Part shown: piece after piece, positions 1-12,270 of the stretch
How positions within the stretch are numbered: the stretch's first letter is position 1
How the letters are laid out: each line of letters begins with the position of its first letter
DNA from: Gerris lacustris
Lineage: Eukaryota; Arthropoda; Insecta; Hemiptera; Gerridae
Reading direction: 5' to 3'
DNA: 64,000 nucleotides
Assembly (NCBI GenBank): GCA_951217055.1
Contig: OX578280.1
Coordinates: 58,180,633-58,244,632 of the forward strand
Position numbers and translations under genes: made by a program
The notes under the pieces: model-generated
What the model saw: only the letters and a program-made list of their open reading frames with translations
The model's database searches: none
What the model was told of the DNA's origin: nothing

Positions 1-720
1 ACGAAGCTGTTCAGGATCCATGTTTATAGGAACTTTTTTGTTCAGCGTCACATTTCCTTTGAGAACCTGAAGTGTTGCTGTTTCGTTCGGGGAAAACTTA
101 TGAAAAGCAGAAGTTTTTCCTGAATTCGCCCCACTTCAAACTTCCCTCAATTATGAGAAGAAAGCTCTGGAATTTCATGGTTTTAAAAAAATCAAAATTT
201 TTTAAATGTAACAAGATTTAAAAGATGCTTTGAAGCTGTTAATTTTAAAATCAATGAGTTATTCTGAAAGGATTTTTTTGTGAAAGGTGTTTTTAACTAA
301 GACTTATTATTGTGATAAGACAATGTTCTATTTAAGAACAAAGAAAACCAGACTGGTTAATTGTCTGTGATTATGCTAAGCCCACATTACATCCCCTTCC
401 CCTTATTTTTTAGCGCATTTCCAAGGGAAAAATTCGCTAACTAGCATGGCGGGAGTTTTAGCTGGGACTGTGGCCAAAATACGTTTCAGGGGTCCCTGAT
501 CACGAAAAAATAGGTTTTACAAAACGTACTACGATTATGTCTAAGCAATATTCTAAAAACCCTAATCCAACTAAAATAATTCTTTTAAATTATCTTAACT
601 TAAAATAACACACACAATGGTAGTAGTTATGAAGGAAGTTTAAACTGCACAACATTGAACTACAAATTTCCAACGGAAATTCGCTCGGCTTGTGGAACCA
701 CCCTGTGGTAGGATTATTTT
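1..720. other. no feature recognised
   Basis: A/T-rich sequence with no credible coding exon, tandem repeat or terminal repeat that I can see. Confidence 0.5.
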
Positions 721-729
721 TAATCTGTG

Positions 730-755
730 CCCCCCCCCCCCCCCCCAAAAAAAAA
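730..755. repeat. C17-A9 homopolymer junction
   Basis: Seventeen C followed by nine A. It abuts GTCCTGGGTGCGCCACTG (756-773), whose reverse complement CAGTGGCGCACCCAGGAC resembles a hAT-type transposon end, so this may be the edge of a decayed hAT element. Homopolymer lengths are prone to sequencing error. Confidence 0.5.
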
Positions 756-924
756 GTCCTGGGTGCGCCACTGGTAATAATAATAGTAAGAATACAGGGT
801 TGTTACCTTACTACTAGCCTCTGTACTACTATCATACCCTTAACTATCATATCATCATGATTCATGATTATCTATTTTTTCAATATTCACTATACCCTCG
901 CTTCAATGATAGAGCCACGCGATA

Positions 925-1118
925 AAGTAACTGTTTTTTCTGTATTTATTATTAAAATCTAACAGTCGTAGATAAAGTACGGTACGCAACTCGCATTTTT
1001 CTTTGCCCGTGTGGTTTTACTACCTTTGCTGTGGCTCAGGTGCAAACTTCACACTCGCATGCAAAATGCTACTTTCCGCACTACTCGCACTAGACGCGTT
1101 ATGTACTATTTTGCATGC
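925..1118 (-). mobile_element. copy of the ATTACGCG foldback family (minus orientation)
   Basis: It reads in reverse complement like 30924, 43585 and 60633: AGTACATAACGCGTCTAG, a segment with TGCGAGTGTG and CCACACG, then GTACTTTATCTACGA. Only the outer 190 bases are present. Confidence 0.7.
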
Positions 1119-1377
1119 CTTCATTCAATAGTAGAGGAATGGAATTTATTTTTACTCTTAGATGTGTAAAACAAACATCTGTACTATAGGTTCATTGTCA
1201 TTTATTATCTATGTCTCTTAAATGTTATTATAAAAGTAATTTTGCTCGCAATAGTTTTTGGACGGAGATCTTCTATTATACTAAATTATTTAAAATAAAA
1301 ATAATAGGCCTACATTCTATTCTAAGAAGGTTTTGGAAACAAATGTATGTATTATGTATGTATTATACAATAAAGTA

Positions 1378-1384
<7 letters not shown>

Positions 1385-1429
<45 letters not shown>
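1385..1429 (+). repeat. poly(A) tract, 45 A
   Basis: An uninterrupted A run that may be the tail of a retroposed sequence. The lysine-rich reading frame across it is an artefact. Confidence 0.85.
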
Positions 1430-1432
<3 letters not shown>

Positions 1433-1454
1433 ATGTTGTCATTTCATTTAATTG

Positions 1455-1535
1455 CTAGGCCTACATGATAATAGGAAACGTAGCCACTAATACCTAGCAT
1501 GAGCCCCACGCCGAGAGCGGGGTGAAGCCTATTAG
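1455..1535 (+). mobile_element. decayed Helitron 3' end
   Basis: Closely similar to 38038-38112, the 3' end of the Helitron at 37037: same lead-in (GGCCTACATGATAATAGG) and same GC hairpin with CCCC and GGGG arms. The terminal CTAG is corrupted here (CCTATTAG). The 5' end was not located. Confidence 0.6.
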
Positions 1536-1789
1536 TAATAGATCTATGTTAATGCTCTATGATAAAGACTCAACAGAATTTAAATAGGTAAAAGTATATG
1601 AATAATTTTATAAAAGGAAAATTAATATATAAAAGTAAAGAAATATCACAACATACGTGGTTATAAATTACTAGTAGTTCTGTGAAGAGTAGACCTCGCT
1701 CGTTAAAATAACAAATCGGGTTTTGAGCTTAGGTTAAAAAAATTACAAAAAATATGTTATTTTAACAAAATAGACCTTAAACGTGAAAA

Positions 1790-4345
1790 AGTAGAAAATG
1801 TTTTTATACTCAATTGTAGAGTACTCTTAAAGGGCTTTCCGACGATAACAAACACGGCCAGTCAGCTACTATTGTTACCATTTCTAAAACAGAGGTACAA
1901 AACTATGTACTCCTCATTGACAGAGTTCAGTAATAAATTTGAGATTCGGGTTTCTTCTTTCGCGCACACTTTACTACTATAAAGTAGTAAGTACCATGTG
2001 AGTTTCAGCCCAATCCAATGAAAAGCAAAAACGGTACAGTAAAACAAATAGAAAGTAGGGAATTGTTGTGTATTTCGACAAACCGGTACCAAAAGTACCC
2101 CCTTTATGTACATACATTTTTTTTTCAGTACAACCGCATTATAAGGCCTCAGTAGGCCTACTAAATGCCTACATAAATGCCTATCATGTGTTAACCTTTA
2201 TAAAATACATTAAAATAAAAATTTAGCCTGCACAGTACCCAGACTTTAAGTACCTTTTGTACCAAAAGTACTAAAGGTACTTAAATTTAATGTCCATCTT
2301 GGGTTGTACAATATTATACTGTATTAGGTTCTAAAAGGTCAATCTTGTCACACAATTATCATAGGAGCAAAGTGGTCAACAATGGACTCACCTCGCACCT
2401 TTTTAGACCCCGAAAAACTATTTTGTCGTTCAAAAGGATCGAAACGTGACATTTTTAGATAACCATTTATACATTTTTAAAGTACATTTTAAAGGATTTC
2501 CAACGATACCAAACACGGCCTGCCAGCTACTATTTTTAACTTTTCTTAAACAGAGGTACACAACTTTGTGCCCCTCATGTACCCGGTATAGTAATAAATT
2601 TAAGATTTTCCTTTCACTTTACTACTATAAAGTACTAAATACCATATGGTTTTCAGCCCGATCCTATGAAATGCTGAAACGGTACAGTACAAAGACTAAA
2701 AAGTAGCGTTTTTCGACCCATTTTTCCAAACCGGTGCAATAGGTATAAGTACAAAAATAAGTAGAAATAAAAAATAAATTTCCAAAAATGGGTACAAAGG
2801 CAATAAAACCCACACTCTTTTGAGTAAAAAGCTGCAATTTTTTTTATTTCTTATTTTTACAGTGCGCCCTACAAATACCGTGGTACTAAAAGTACCTCAG
2901 TACCCGAACTCGCAAAGGTACAGGTACGAAAAGGGTACATGCGTTCAAGTGTTATTTGGCGCAACTTTTGACCGAAGGAAATTTTCGAGCTGATAAATCC
3001 CTCGATGCTATTAGCCCCACAGTGGGGTAACCTACCCCCCACCCGGCACTCTAAAAGTACAAAGGGTTCTAAAGTACCAACCAAGTACAATATTTTCGAA
3101 AATATTTTTCCACACATTGGGTACATTTTAAAAGGCCTTTCCAACGATACCTCTGTGAAATCGGTACAACGTCCCCTTCTGGTTGCGGCTACCCAAGGAG
3201 GAAGTCCTTCACATATAGACGTAGCTCCCGAAATAAAAATCGAAAATATAAAAACAAACCGGATTCTTAAAGAGGGTAATTGGACCTAAAGTCCGGTACC
3301 CTTTTGAACCCCGTCCGATTAAAATTCCGAACGGTACAGAAGGTCAAAGTCGAAATTTCGGAAAAACACGATTTTCGTGAGTTTTTCGCCGAGGTACACG
3401 ACTTCCCCCCCTCCAAGGTACTAAAAAAAAGGGGATTGCGCTTACCCGGTGCTCGTAAAAAAAAAGTTTTGTTTACCGGCTATGGAACTCTGCGGGATCT
3501 ACAAGAGCCTTGAAAAAAATTAAAATTTTTCAATTATTTCTAAAGTTATACTTAATAACATGTTGAAAAAACGCTCTTTTTGACCATAGACGATTTCCCG
3601 TTGAAAATAAACCCATTTGCCGGGAAATTTCTTGGCATATAGAATTTTCCCTAAAAATACACTATAACCTTAACAATTTCCAGAAAACTGCATGTCTGTA
3701 ACAAACACACCCATCATTACAATAATCCAAAAAACACCCTATTTCGCCGTTTAGGACCGATTTTCACCCTTAAGGAGTGGTTTAAAACTGCCCTTACCCA
3801 ATGTTTGGTCAAGCAATTTTTAAGGTTCCTAACCGATTGTGACTTTACCAACTCGAAATTTTTCCGAAAATCAAGAGGCGAGGTATAATTATTTTTTTGC
3901 CGTGGCGCCTTAACATACAGTAAATTTTTACTGAAGAAAATGGGTTCGGTTCAGGAAGCATGGCAAAAAATAGAAAAAAATGAGAGTTCATCACTCTATT
4001 TAAAGAATTAATCGATGATAAAACCAATTTTTTCAGTATTTCAGAATGACCGAAAACTTTTTTAATATACTGCTTAGTAAATTAGAAATTAATTTTAAAA
4101 AAGTCCAGTCATGTACCATGACTTAATGAGCGAATTTTCAAAGAAATCTGCGTATGACAATATAGGAAAATTTTGGTTTAGAATTTGGATAGGTGAAAAA
4201 AAAATGTTTTTTGGTACTCACGGGTACGGGGTACAAAAGTCAAAATAGTATTTACCCTTCAAGATGTATGTCGTTTGAAAGCTCTTTAAGTGTACAGTAA
4301 TTGTTGTTATGTACACTTTTATCATATTTTCATATAAGAGAGGGG
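1790..4345. repeat. GTAC-rich block of diverged repeats
   Basis: A stretch near 1800-2110 recurs near 2445-2720 (shared: TTTCCAACGATACC-like words, CAGAGGTACA, TTTACTACTATAAAGTA) and partly at 3110-3190. The end (4215-4345: CGGGTACGGGGTACAAAAGT, then a conserved stretch with TTCAAGATG and AGCTCTTTAAG) matches 24965-25100 inside a TIR element, so it is probably an old relative of that family. No credible gene. Confidence 0.6.
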
Positions 4346-4827
4346 TAAAGTGGATAAGTGCATCCTAAGGGGAGATATCGTCTGGTCTGGAGTGACACAT
4401 ATATATACATATACAATATACGTACATACATAATATGTGTAATATATATTATATACATAAAGAAGAATGGTCTGAAACGGATTTCAATGGAAAAAAATTT
4501 CAAAAATTCGCATTACAAAAATTTTGAAACCATTGCAATAGCTTAATTTTCTTCGAAAATGCGCTAAAACAAATACAAGATACTTACTGGAGAAAAGCCA
4601 TAACATCCAAAGAACGTTTAGCAGTTTATTTGTAGCAGTTCTTTTTAAAGCACGGAAAACTCGTCAGTCAAAACTTCAACTTTAACATTAAAAAAAATAT
4701 TTTTTTGTGACTGATACATCTGGGAAATGACGGAACTGTGACTGATGTGTGTGGATACACCTTAAGTTGGTTAAATGATCTTATATTTTGAAGAAATAAC
4801 TAGTTATATCCTTTTAACATTAACTCT

Positions 4828-6817
4828 GCTTTGAGCTTTGAGTGACTTAAATGAAGTTTGACAGATGTTAAATCAGGTTGTGATCATGGAGGTATGTAAA
4901 TAGGTGAGATGCTTTGAGCTTTGAGTGAATAAAATGAAGTTTGGCAGATGTAAATCGGGTTGTGATCATGGTGGTATGTAAATAGGTGAGATGCTTTGAG
5001 CTTTGAGTGAATAAAATGAAGTTTGACAGATGTTAAATCGGGTTGTGATCATGGTGGTATGTAAATAGGTGAGATGCTTTGAGCTTTGAGTGAATAAAAT
5101 GAAGTTTGACAGTTGTTAAATCGGGTTGTGATCATGGTGGTATGTAAATAGGTGAGATGCTTTGAGCTTTGAGTGAATAAAATGAAGTTTGACAGATGTT
5201 AAATCGGGTTGTGATCATGGTGGTATGTAAATAGGTGAGATGCTTTGAGCTTTGAGTGAATAAAATGAAGTTTGACAGATGTTAAATCGGGTTGTGATCA
5301 TGGTGGTATGTAAATAGGTGAGATGCTTTGAGCTTTGAGTGAATAAAATGAAGTTTGACAGATGTTAAATCGGGTTGTGATCATGGTGGTATGTAAATAG
5401 GTGAGATGCTTTGAGCTTTGAGTGAATAAAATGAAGTTTGACAGATGTTAAATCGGGTTGTGATCATGGTGGTATGTAAATAGGTGAGATGCTATGAGCT
5501 TTGAGTGAATTAAATGAAGTTTGACAGATGTTAAATCGGGTTGTGATCATGGAGGTATGTAAATAGGTGTGATGCTATGAGCTTTGAGTGAATTAAATGA
5601 AGTTTGACAGATGTTAAATCAGGTTGTGATCATGGAGGTATGTAAATAGGTGTGATGCTATGAGCTTTGAGTGAATTAAATGAAGTTTGACAGATGTTAA
5701 ATCAGGTTGTGATCATGGAGGTATGTAAATAGGTGAGATGCTTTGAGCTTTGAGTGAATTAAATGAAGTTTGACAGATGTTAAATCAGGTTGTGATCATG
5801 GAGGTATGTAAATAGGTGAGATGCTATGAGCTTTGAGTGAATAAAATGAAGTTTGACAGATGTTAAATCGGGTTGTGATCATGGTGGTATGTAAATAGGT
5901 GAGATGCTTTGAGCTTTGAGTGAATAAAATGAAGTTTGACAGATGTTAAATCGGGTTGTGATCATGGTGGTATGTAAATAGGTGAGATGCTTTGAGCTTT
6001 GAGTGAATAAAATGAAGTTTGACAGATGTTAAATCGGGTTGTGATCATGGTGGTATGTAAATAGGTAAGATGCTTTGAGCTTTGAGTGAATAAAATGAAG
6101 TTTGACAGATGTTAAATCGGGTTGTGATCATGGTGGTATGTAAATAGGTGAGATGCTTTGAGCTTTGAGTGAATAAAATGAAGTTTGACAGATGTTAAAT
6201 CGGGTTGTGATCATGGTGGTATGTAAATAGGTGAGATGCTATGAGCTTTGAGTGAATTAAATGAAGTTTGACAGATGTTAAATCGGGTTGTGATCATGGA
6301 GGTATGTAAATAGGTGTGATGCTATGAGCTTTGAGTGAATTAAATGAAGTTTGACAGATGTTAAATCAGGTTGTGATCATGGAGGTATGTAAATAGGTGT
6401 GATGCTATGAGCTTTGAGTGAATTAAATGAAGTTTGACAGATGTTAAATCAGGTTGTGATCATGGAGGTATGTAAATAGGTGAGATGCTTTGAGCTTTGA
6501 GTGAATTAAATGAAGTTTGACAGATGTTAAATCGGGTTGTGATCATGGAGGTATGTAAATAGGTGTGATGCTATGAGCTTTGAGTGAATTAAATGAAGTT
6601 TGACAGATGTTAAATCAGGTTGTGATCATGGAGGTATGTAAATAGGTGAGATGCTTTGAGCTTTGAGTGAATAAAATGAAGTTTGACAGATGTTAAATCG
6701 GGTTGTGATCATGGTGGTATGTAAATAGGTGAGATGCTATGAGCTTTGAGTGAATTAAATGAAGTTTGACAGATGTTAAATCGGGTTGTGATCATGGAGG
6801 TATGGAAATAGTTGAGA
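4828..6817 (+). repeat. 83-bp satellite array, 24 monomers, with higher-order structure
   Basis: The word GCT(T/A)TGAGCTTTGAGTGA recurs every 83 bases from 4828 to 6736 (one 82-base step). Two monomer types differ at linked sites: AATAAAA with TCGGG and GGTGG, versus AATTAAA with TCAGG and GGAGG. Monomers 9-11 (from 5491) and 18-20 (from 6238) show the same series of variants, spaced 747 bases, i.e. nine monomers. Each monomer has the palindrome TGATCA. Sequence before and after is unique. Confidence 0.95.
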
Positions 6818-7079
6818 AAATATATTTACCTTCAGAAGGGAGAAAACATTAACATTTCACCCTAGATTATATATAGGGAGGAATAGATCCCGTTACAGAC
6901 TAGTTGTGAAAATGAGGAAGGAAAGTAATAATGAGGGAGGGAAGTAAGTTCCCCAATAACTTCAGTTAATAATACTGACGTTATTTTAAGAAATAATGCA
7001 ATAAATAAAAATAAAGATTTGTAAACAGTAGAGCCAACAATTGAATAAGAAAGGTTATGTAACTTATCATATTTTAAGT

Positions 7080-7610
7080 AGGTAATCTAATCTAAAAACT
7101 GTCAAATGGTGCAGGTGGTGGAAAGCGACACCTGCTAGACAATTAACTGATAACTCGTCTTCTACTTTCAAGGTGTCTAACAATCTTCGATTTCTAAAAT
7201 GTAACTCGTTAACATACGTATATAACTCGATAGCCAAAGATCGTGAATACCCCTTTTGTGTTTATTTATATTTGTTTTATTTATTTACATAAAATTACAA
7301 ATTTACCTTACAATTAACTGATTGATGTGGCTGTTGTCATTGTAGTGCTCTTACTCTACCTTATTTGAAGTTTCATATTCTCTAAAATCACATACAATAT
7401 GAAACGGGTTCATTTCTAATTTTGTTATTGACGAAATCTAAGAGGCTGTCTTCTCCGAATATTGACATTTAACTGTCTAAATATATATCTACGGCCAAGA
7501 CAGTGGTCTAACTGAGAGAAGAGTACTCCATATTACCTCTAATCTCAATGAATCCCTCTCATTCAGACGTATCTTATCTCTTTGATGACATTAATTGATA
7601 AACATGTGTC
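7080..7610 (+). repeat. diverged dispersed repeat, partner at 38380-38700
   Basis: Several words are shared in the same order with 38440-38690: TATGAAACG(G/A)GTTCAT, TCTACGG, GTGGTCTAACTGAG-like, and CGTATCTTATCTCTT. The family is not recognised and no coding is seen. Confidence 0.6.
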
Positions 7611-7619
7611 TCTTATTTA

Positions 7620-8483
7620 TTTATTCCTTATGGCACGTTCTGGAGCCCGGGAATGAATCCGAGAAAAACGACCAAAATCACCGTCACAAAATAGCCGTCA
7701 CAAAATCACCGTCACGCAAAATCCGTCACGAAATCTACCGATGGCAATAAGTTGTGTAAAAGTTGACCGACTTAGTTGAAATTTGGTACACATGTTCATT
7801 TTACCAATGTCAGGGACAAGTTCGTTGGACAACGTTATCCGCCCTAGCGTTCACGCGCAACGAATGGAATTTTTGGACGTGAAAAAATTCAAACTTCATC
7901 TATTTAATGAGACAAACAACTTTTTTTAATAATTTTTTTTTTTAGTAAAACGAACACTGACACTACTATGAAGTGATAAAGATCGCTAAATTTATTAAAG
8001 TGGACCAAACCGATTAAAATAAAGAAAACAACGTTTTTACCGATATCTTACGTTCTAACGTAAAGATTTAAATGAAACTTTGTATACATCACCTGCAGTA
8101 CAATTGAAACAAGCATGTAACATTTCAACCTGATACAAGCAGAAGTTTCTGTGAGTTAATGATTTATATTTTTTATTTTAATATTTAATTGGAGTAATAT
8201 GCCGACGGGGCCTGGGAGGACAGTTCTTTTTCGTTCTACAACTATCTGCTTTAACTATAAATTTATCATTATTTACCTTTTTTCTCAATATACAATACAT
8301 TATTTATTGAAAGACGCTCGCTTCAAAGATAATAAAAAGATTTTCATTTAATTTTGCCTTAACTCCGCTAGTACAAATAGTTAGGTACTTTTAATTTTGT
8401 CTCTTTTCTAACTCCACCATGTATACGTAGTTATTACAGCGATTTTATAATTTACATTTAATGAAAAGCGTAAGGAACTTCGT
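7620..8483 (+). mobile_element. TIR element, family of 58056-58908 (opposite orientation)
   Basis: Begins TTCCTTATGGCACGTTC and ends GTAAGGAACTTCG. The inner sequence (ACCGTCAC repeats, GTTGGACAACGTTATCCGCC, GACGCTCGCTTCAAAG) is the reverse of 58056-58908. Non-coding, non-autonomous. Confidence 0.7.
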
Positions 8484-8869
8484 CGTGTGGTGTCCCACGA
8501 CACCACACGTATTTTTTACTTTCTCATATAAAGAGCATTTTTTTTTTCGATTTTGAGATTTTGTTGGATTTACACATTTTGAGGTCTCCTGAGTCCACAA
8601 AATGGTTTTTAAAAAATGTCTGGCTGCCGAAAACGCATTGTAAACGGTTGTACGTGGACTGGTAGATAATCGGCCGATCGGCTCGGTCTCGCGCGCAGTG
8701 TGAATAAAGAAACGCTCGGTCCGGCCTAGCTCGGTGAAAGCCGCCTAGGTAACTGTTTGTAATAAATATATAATATTTATACTTTTTGTTTAGTAAAATA
8801 ATTTAAAATGAAAGTCTTCTTCAAATATTTTTTCTCCCTTTCGTAGATAAAATCTTGTACGTACCTGGG

Positions 8870-9010
8870 GAGTAAAAATCAATTGTATCCTAGCGATAAT
8901 TAACTTCCTTGGCACCGCTGCGCCTCGAGAATTAACATTATGGTTCCCTCGGCTTCACCTCAGAAACCAACTTTATCGCTCAGGATACAATCACTTACTC
9001 TCCTCCCTTC
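8870..9010. repeat. CG-rich palindromic repeat, relative of 45420-45630
   Basis: Contains GCTGCGCCTCGAGAATTA and CCCTCGGCTTCACCTCAG, flanked by an inverted pair TTGTATCCTAGCGATAA and TTATCGCTCAGGATACAA, so the whole segment can fold back. Confidence 0.55.
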
Positions 9011-10009
9011 GTAGTGAAATAACTATTATTTTCATCTTTAAGCGATAGCTAACTCGAGAAGCATACAATATCTTCGATAATAGCGTTCATACATACGAGA
9101 AGGTGGTTTAATAAGGCCAATAATAATCTTTTATGATAAAATATTTATCTCAGTTATGTTGGATCTCAGTTGGACCTGGTTTTCTTTCCGGGCCCAGCAC
9201 TTGTTTTAATACAGTAATTCTGGTGTAGATGTTACTATTCTTCACTCCACTTCGTTATATTGTCGAATTAGGTTAAATATAATACTGTTTCATGTGTAGC
9301 TTAAGATATTGGTTGCTGGCGTAATCTAGTCCCACAACCTCCTTTTTGTTTTGGTTGTTTACTTATTGATTATTTCCCGCTTCAATATGTTTCATATTGT
9401 TAAATTAAATTTTCAGATTAATATAAATTAATATAAAGGTTAAGGAATTCTAGGTATGTATAATCCGCATAATAATTATGACAAAATCTCATTTCTCATA
9501 TTCTTTTTGTTGCAAAATGAATAAATTTCTACTAACGTTCTTTAATTTTATTTTATGCTTTTAATTTTTAATCAATAAAATAAAAATTAAAATAAATATT
9601 TACAATTTTTTAACAATTTTATTTTGTGTATATTATAAAGAAAAAATATTTCACATTCAACTAATATTAAAATTTACACTTTCAAACGTTTTAAAGTTGC
9701 TTAGGATTATTTTTTTCAGAATTTACAATTTGCTCTCCATTTGTCTTTGATTCGTCCGTTTTTCTTGGCATTCTGGAAGAATTTTTTAAATTTTTTTTCC
9801 GCTTAACTTGAAATTCAGCGCATTTTTTACTTCACCTAATATATATTATGACTTATTCTTGTCCAAACTTTAGCTGGTGGTTAGTCTGGAAAAAAAAATA
9901 CAATGAATAATAATATTAAAGTGAATTAGTAAATTTAAGAGTGTTTTAAGATACTTAACTTTGTACCAAACTCTTTTAATTAACACATTTTTGGTGTGCG
10001 CAAATGAAA
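9011..10009. other. no feature recognised
   Basis: A/T-rich, low complexity in places (9540-9660). No supported gene or repeat boundary. Confidence 0.5.
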
Positions 10010-10617
10010 TTAGTGTGGGCCCATCTGAGGGCTACTTTTAACATTCCATCCAAATTTCTTGAACATTGGATAAGTACTTACTTAAAGAGGTTTGTGTTAA
10101 TAAAACAATGTTTGTTCGCATGTAGAAGAGAAAACCAATGGACGCAGGGACTAACGTTTAGCTAATTGTGATTTAAATCCACCTAAATTTCATTAAAATC
10201 GGACGAGTGGTTTTTAAGATTTGGTGGTTCGCAAAATGTTGATTGGCAGACAGAGAGAAAAATCCTGATATCTAAAATAGATTTCTTTCCTGGAATGTTT
10301 GAACTTTGAAATATAAATATATTTCGCTCTTCAGAGCGATCACAATGTTTCCGTTACTTTCGGTAAACTAGGAAATAATATAGACAGCCAATTGGTGTGG
10401 CACATAGCTTCCTCGTATCCTTTCACGTACTTTATTTTATACTTTTACAAGCCATTATTGTTTATTTTGGTCAATTGTTTCCCCCGTTTTTTTTTTAAGT
10501 CAAAATTGTTTTGATTTTTTACTTGAATTAGAGTATCAATTTAGCAAAAGTTAAGGAGCGCAGACGGTTCAAATTAATCTGAGGCTATCTGCAGGTTACT
10601 TTCAATGAACTATAATA

Positions 10618-12019
10618 CCGCATTTACACATTCGCGCTCGTGACTCGCCTCGTGGTTCACCGGAACTCGTAGTCCCATTTTTCCACTCGTCCCCACAGCG
10701 CGAATAGCCGTTTACACATTCGCGCTCGCAACTCGCCTCGTAGTTCGCCGGCACTCACTAGTAATTCAACTACTAACGCAATCAAAGGCAATTAGTACAC
10801 ACAATAAAAACACACTGGTGGATTAAGTTAAAAGAAAATGAAAATAGAAGTTTATATATGTTTTCTATTAGTTATATATAAACTTTATATAGTGTATATA
10901 TGTTTTATATATACTTTTGCATGAGTTATATATAAACATTATATAAAGTTTAATATACGTTTTATTTATAAACTATATATAAAGTTGTATACTCGTTTTA
11001 TATTAGTTGTATACCAACTATATAAAGTTGTATATGCGTTTTATATTAGTTATATATAAACTTTATATATAGTTGTATATACGTTTTATATTAGTTATAT
11101 AAAAACTTTATATTGTTTTATATTAGTCATATATAAACTTTATATAGTTTTGTATACGTTTTATATATTACTTATATAAACTTTATATAAATAAAATTTT
11201 ATATTAGTTATATATAAACTTTATATAAAGTTTTATATTAGTTATATATAAAATGTATATAAAGTTGTATATTCGTTTTATATTAGATGTATATAAACTT
11301 CATATTAAGTTTATACAGAATTTTGATATAACATTATTTATTTCTGAACAGTGTGTTTTTATTTATGTGTACTAAATATCACTTCATTATATTTGATTAC
11401 CACAATATATCGGTTAATACAAACAATTAATTACAGAAGTATTAACCTATATTTTATTTTTGTACTTTCATAATTATACTTATATAATTAAAAAATTAAG
11501 CTTTGGTGGGGAAAATATGAATGAAAACATAAATTCTGGAGAATTCATTTTTTTTTTTTACTAACTCTTTAATCGTTATATTAAAAAATAAAAGCTGGAC
11601 GATATTCGAACTCATGAATCGGTGACATTTTTCTTGTTTTTATATTATAGTAGATGTTTTAGGTCCCAAATAGCTGGTTAACCATGGTATATTTCCAAAA
11701 ATTCAAAAACTTGTCCATTCCATTCTCCAATTAAAGAGAAAAAAGTTAAAAAAAGAAAAAAAACACGTGATAAAGAGAAGAACTGGTTGTGAAATGAAGA
11801 GCGAGTGTGTAAACACTGAGTTCGCCTCGCCTTCCGACTCGTTGCAGCCCTTGACTTCCAGGAACTCCCTTTGACTCGCGCTACGGAAACCGCTCCTGAC
11901 ACGAGCGCCACGAGTCGCGAGGCGATTGACGAGGCGAATGACGAGTGAGTCGTTTACACAATCGCCTCGCGGCTCGCCTCGCGCCTCGCCTCGTCACTCG
12001 TGCGAATGTGTAGATGCGG
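10618..12019. mobile_element. 1.4-kb TIR element with CG-rich ends
   Basis: CCGCATTTACACATTCGC at 10618-10635 faces GCGAATGTGTAGATGCGG at 12002-12019 (one mismatch). Subterminal zones are rich in ACTCGCCTCG-type words. No transposase frame; the frames at 11678-12261 are translations of the CG-rich end. The middle holds an A/T tandem array. No target duplication was recognised. Confidence 0.7.
10836..11300. repeat. A/T-rich tandem repeat inside the TIR element
   Basis: Imperfect repeats built from TTTATATTAGTTATATATAA and ACTTTATATAAAGTTGTATA, period about 35-60. Many units are self-complementary. Confidence 0.75.
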
Positions 12020-12270
12020 CTTAAAAGTTTCATACAAATCAGATAAGTACTTTTAAAGCTATAGGTTTGCGCATGTGGAAGAGAAAGAAATAGGCTAATC
12101 ATTAAAATTGGACGTGTAGTTTGTAAAATATAGTGGTTCGCAAAAATTAACGACAGACCGACACGGTCGTCGTGACTGACAGGCAGACACGGAACCAAAA
12201 ATGTTCCCTGATGTCTGATAACTGATAAGGATTCCTGTACCTTCCGTAAGCTCGGAAGCAATATATTGAA

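Larger units (their letters stand above)
10010..12270 (+). repeat. dispersed repeat copy split by a TIR element
   Basis: 10010-10617 plus 12020-12270 match 36090-36720 and in part 28190-28580 (TTAGCAAAATTTAAGGAGC-like, CAAATTTCATAAAAATCAGA-like, CAGACAGAC, GAACCAAAAATGTTCCCT). The break at 10617/12020 is filled by the element at 10618-12019; the intact copy at 36300-36350 shows the unbroken order. Confidence 0.6.

Noticed and set aside
1211..1468. Lysine-rich small protein
   Set aside because: The lysines are a translation of a 45-A homopolymer.
4828..6817. CRISPR array
   Set aside because: The 83-bp units are contiguous with no unique spacers, and the DNA is eukaryotic; it is a satellite.
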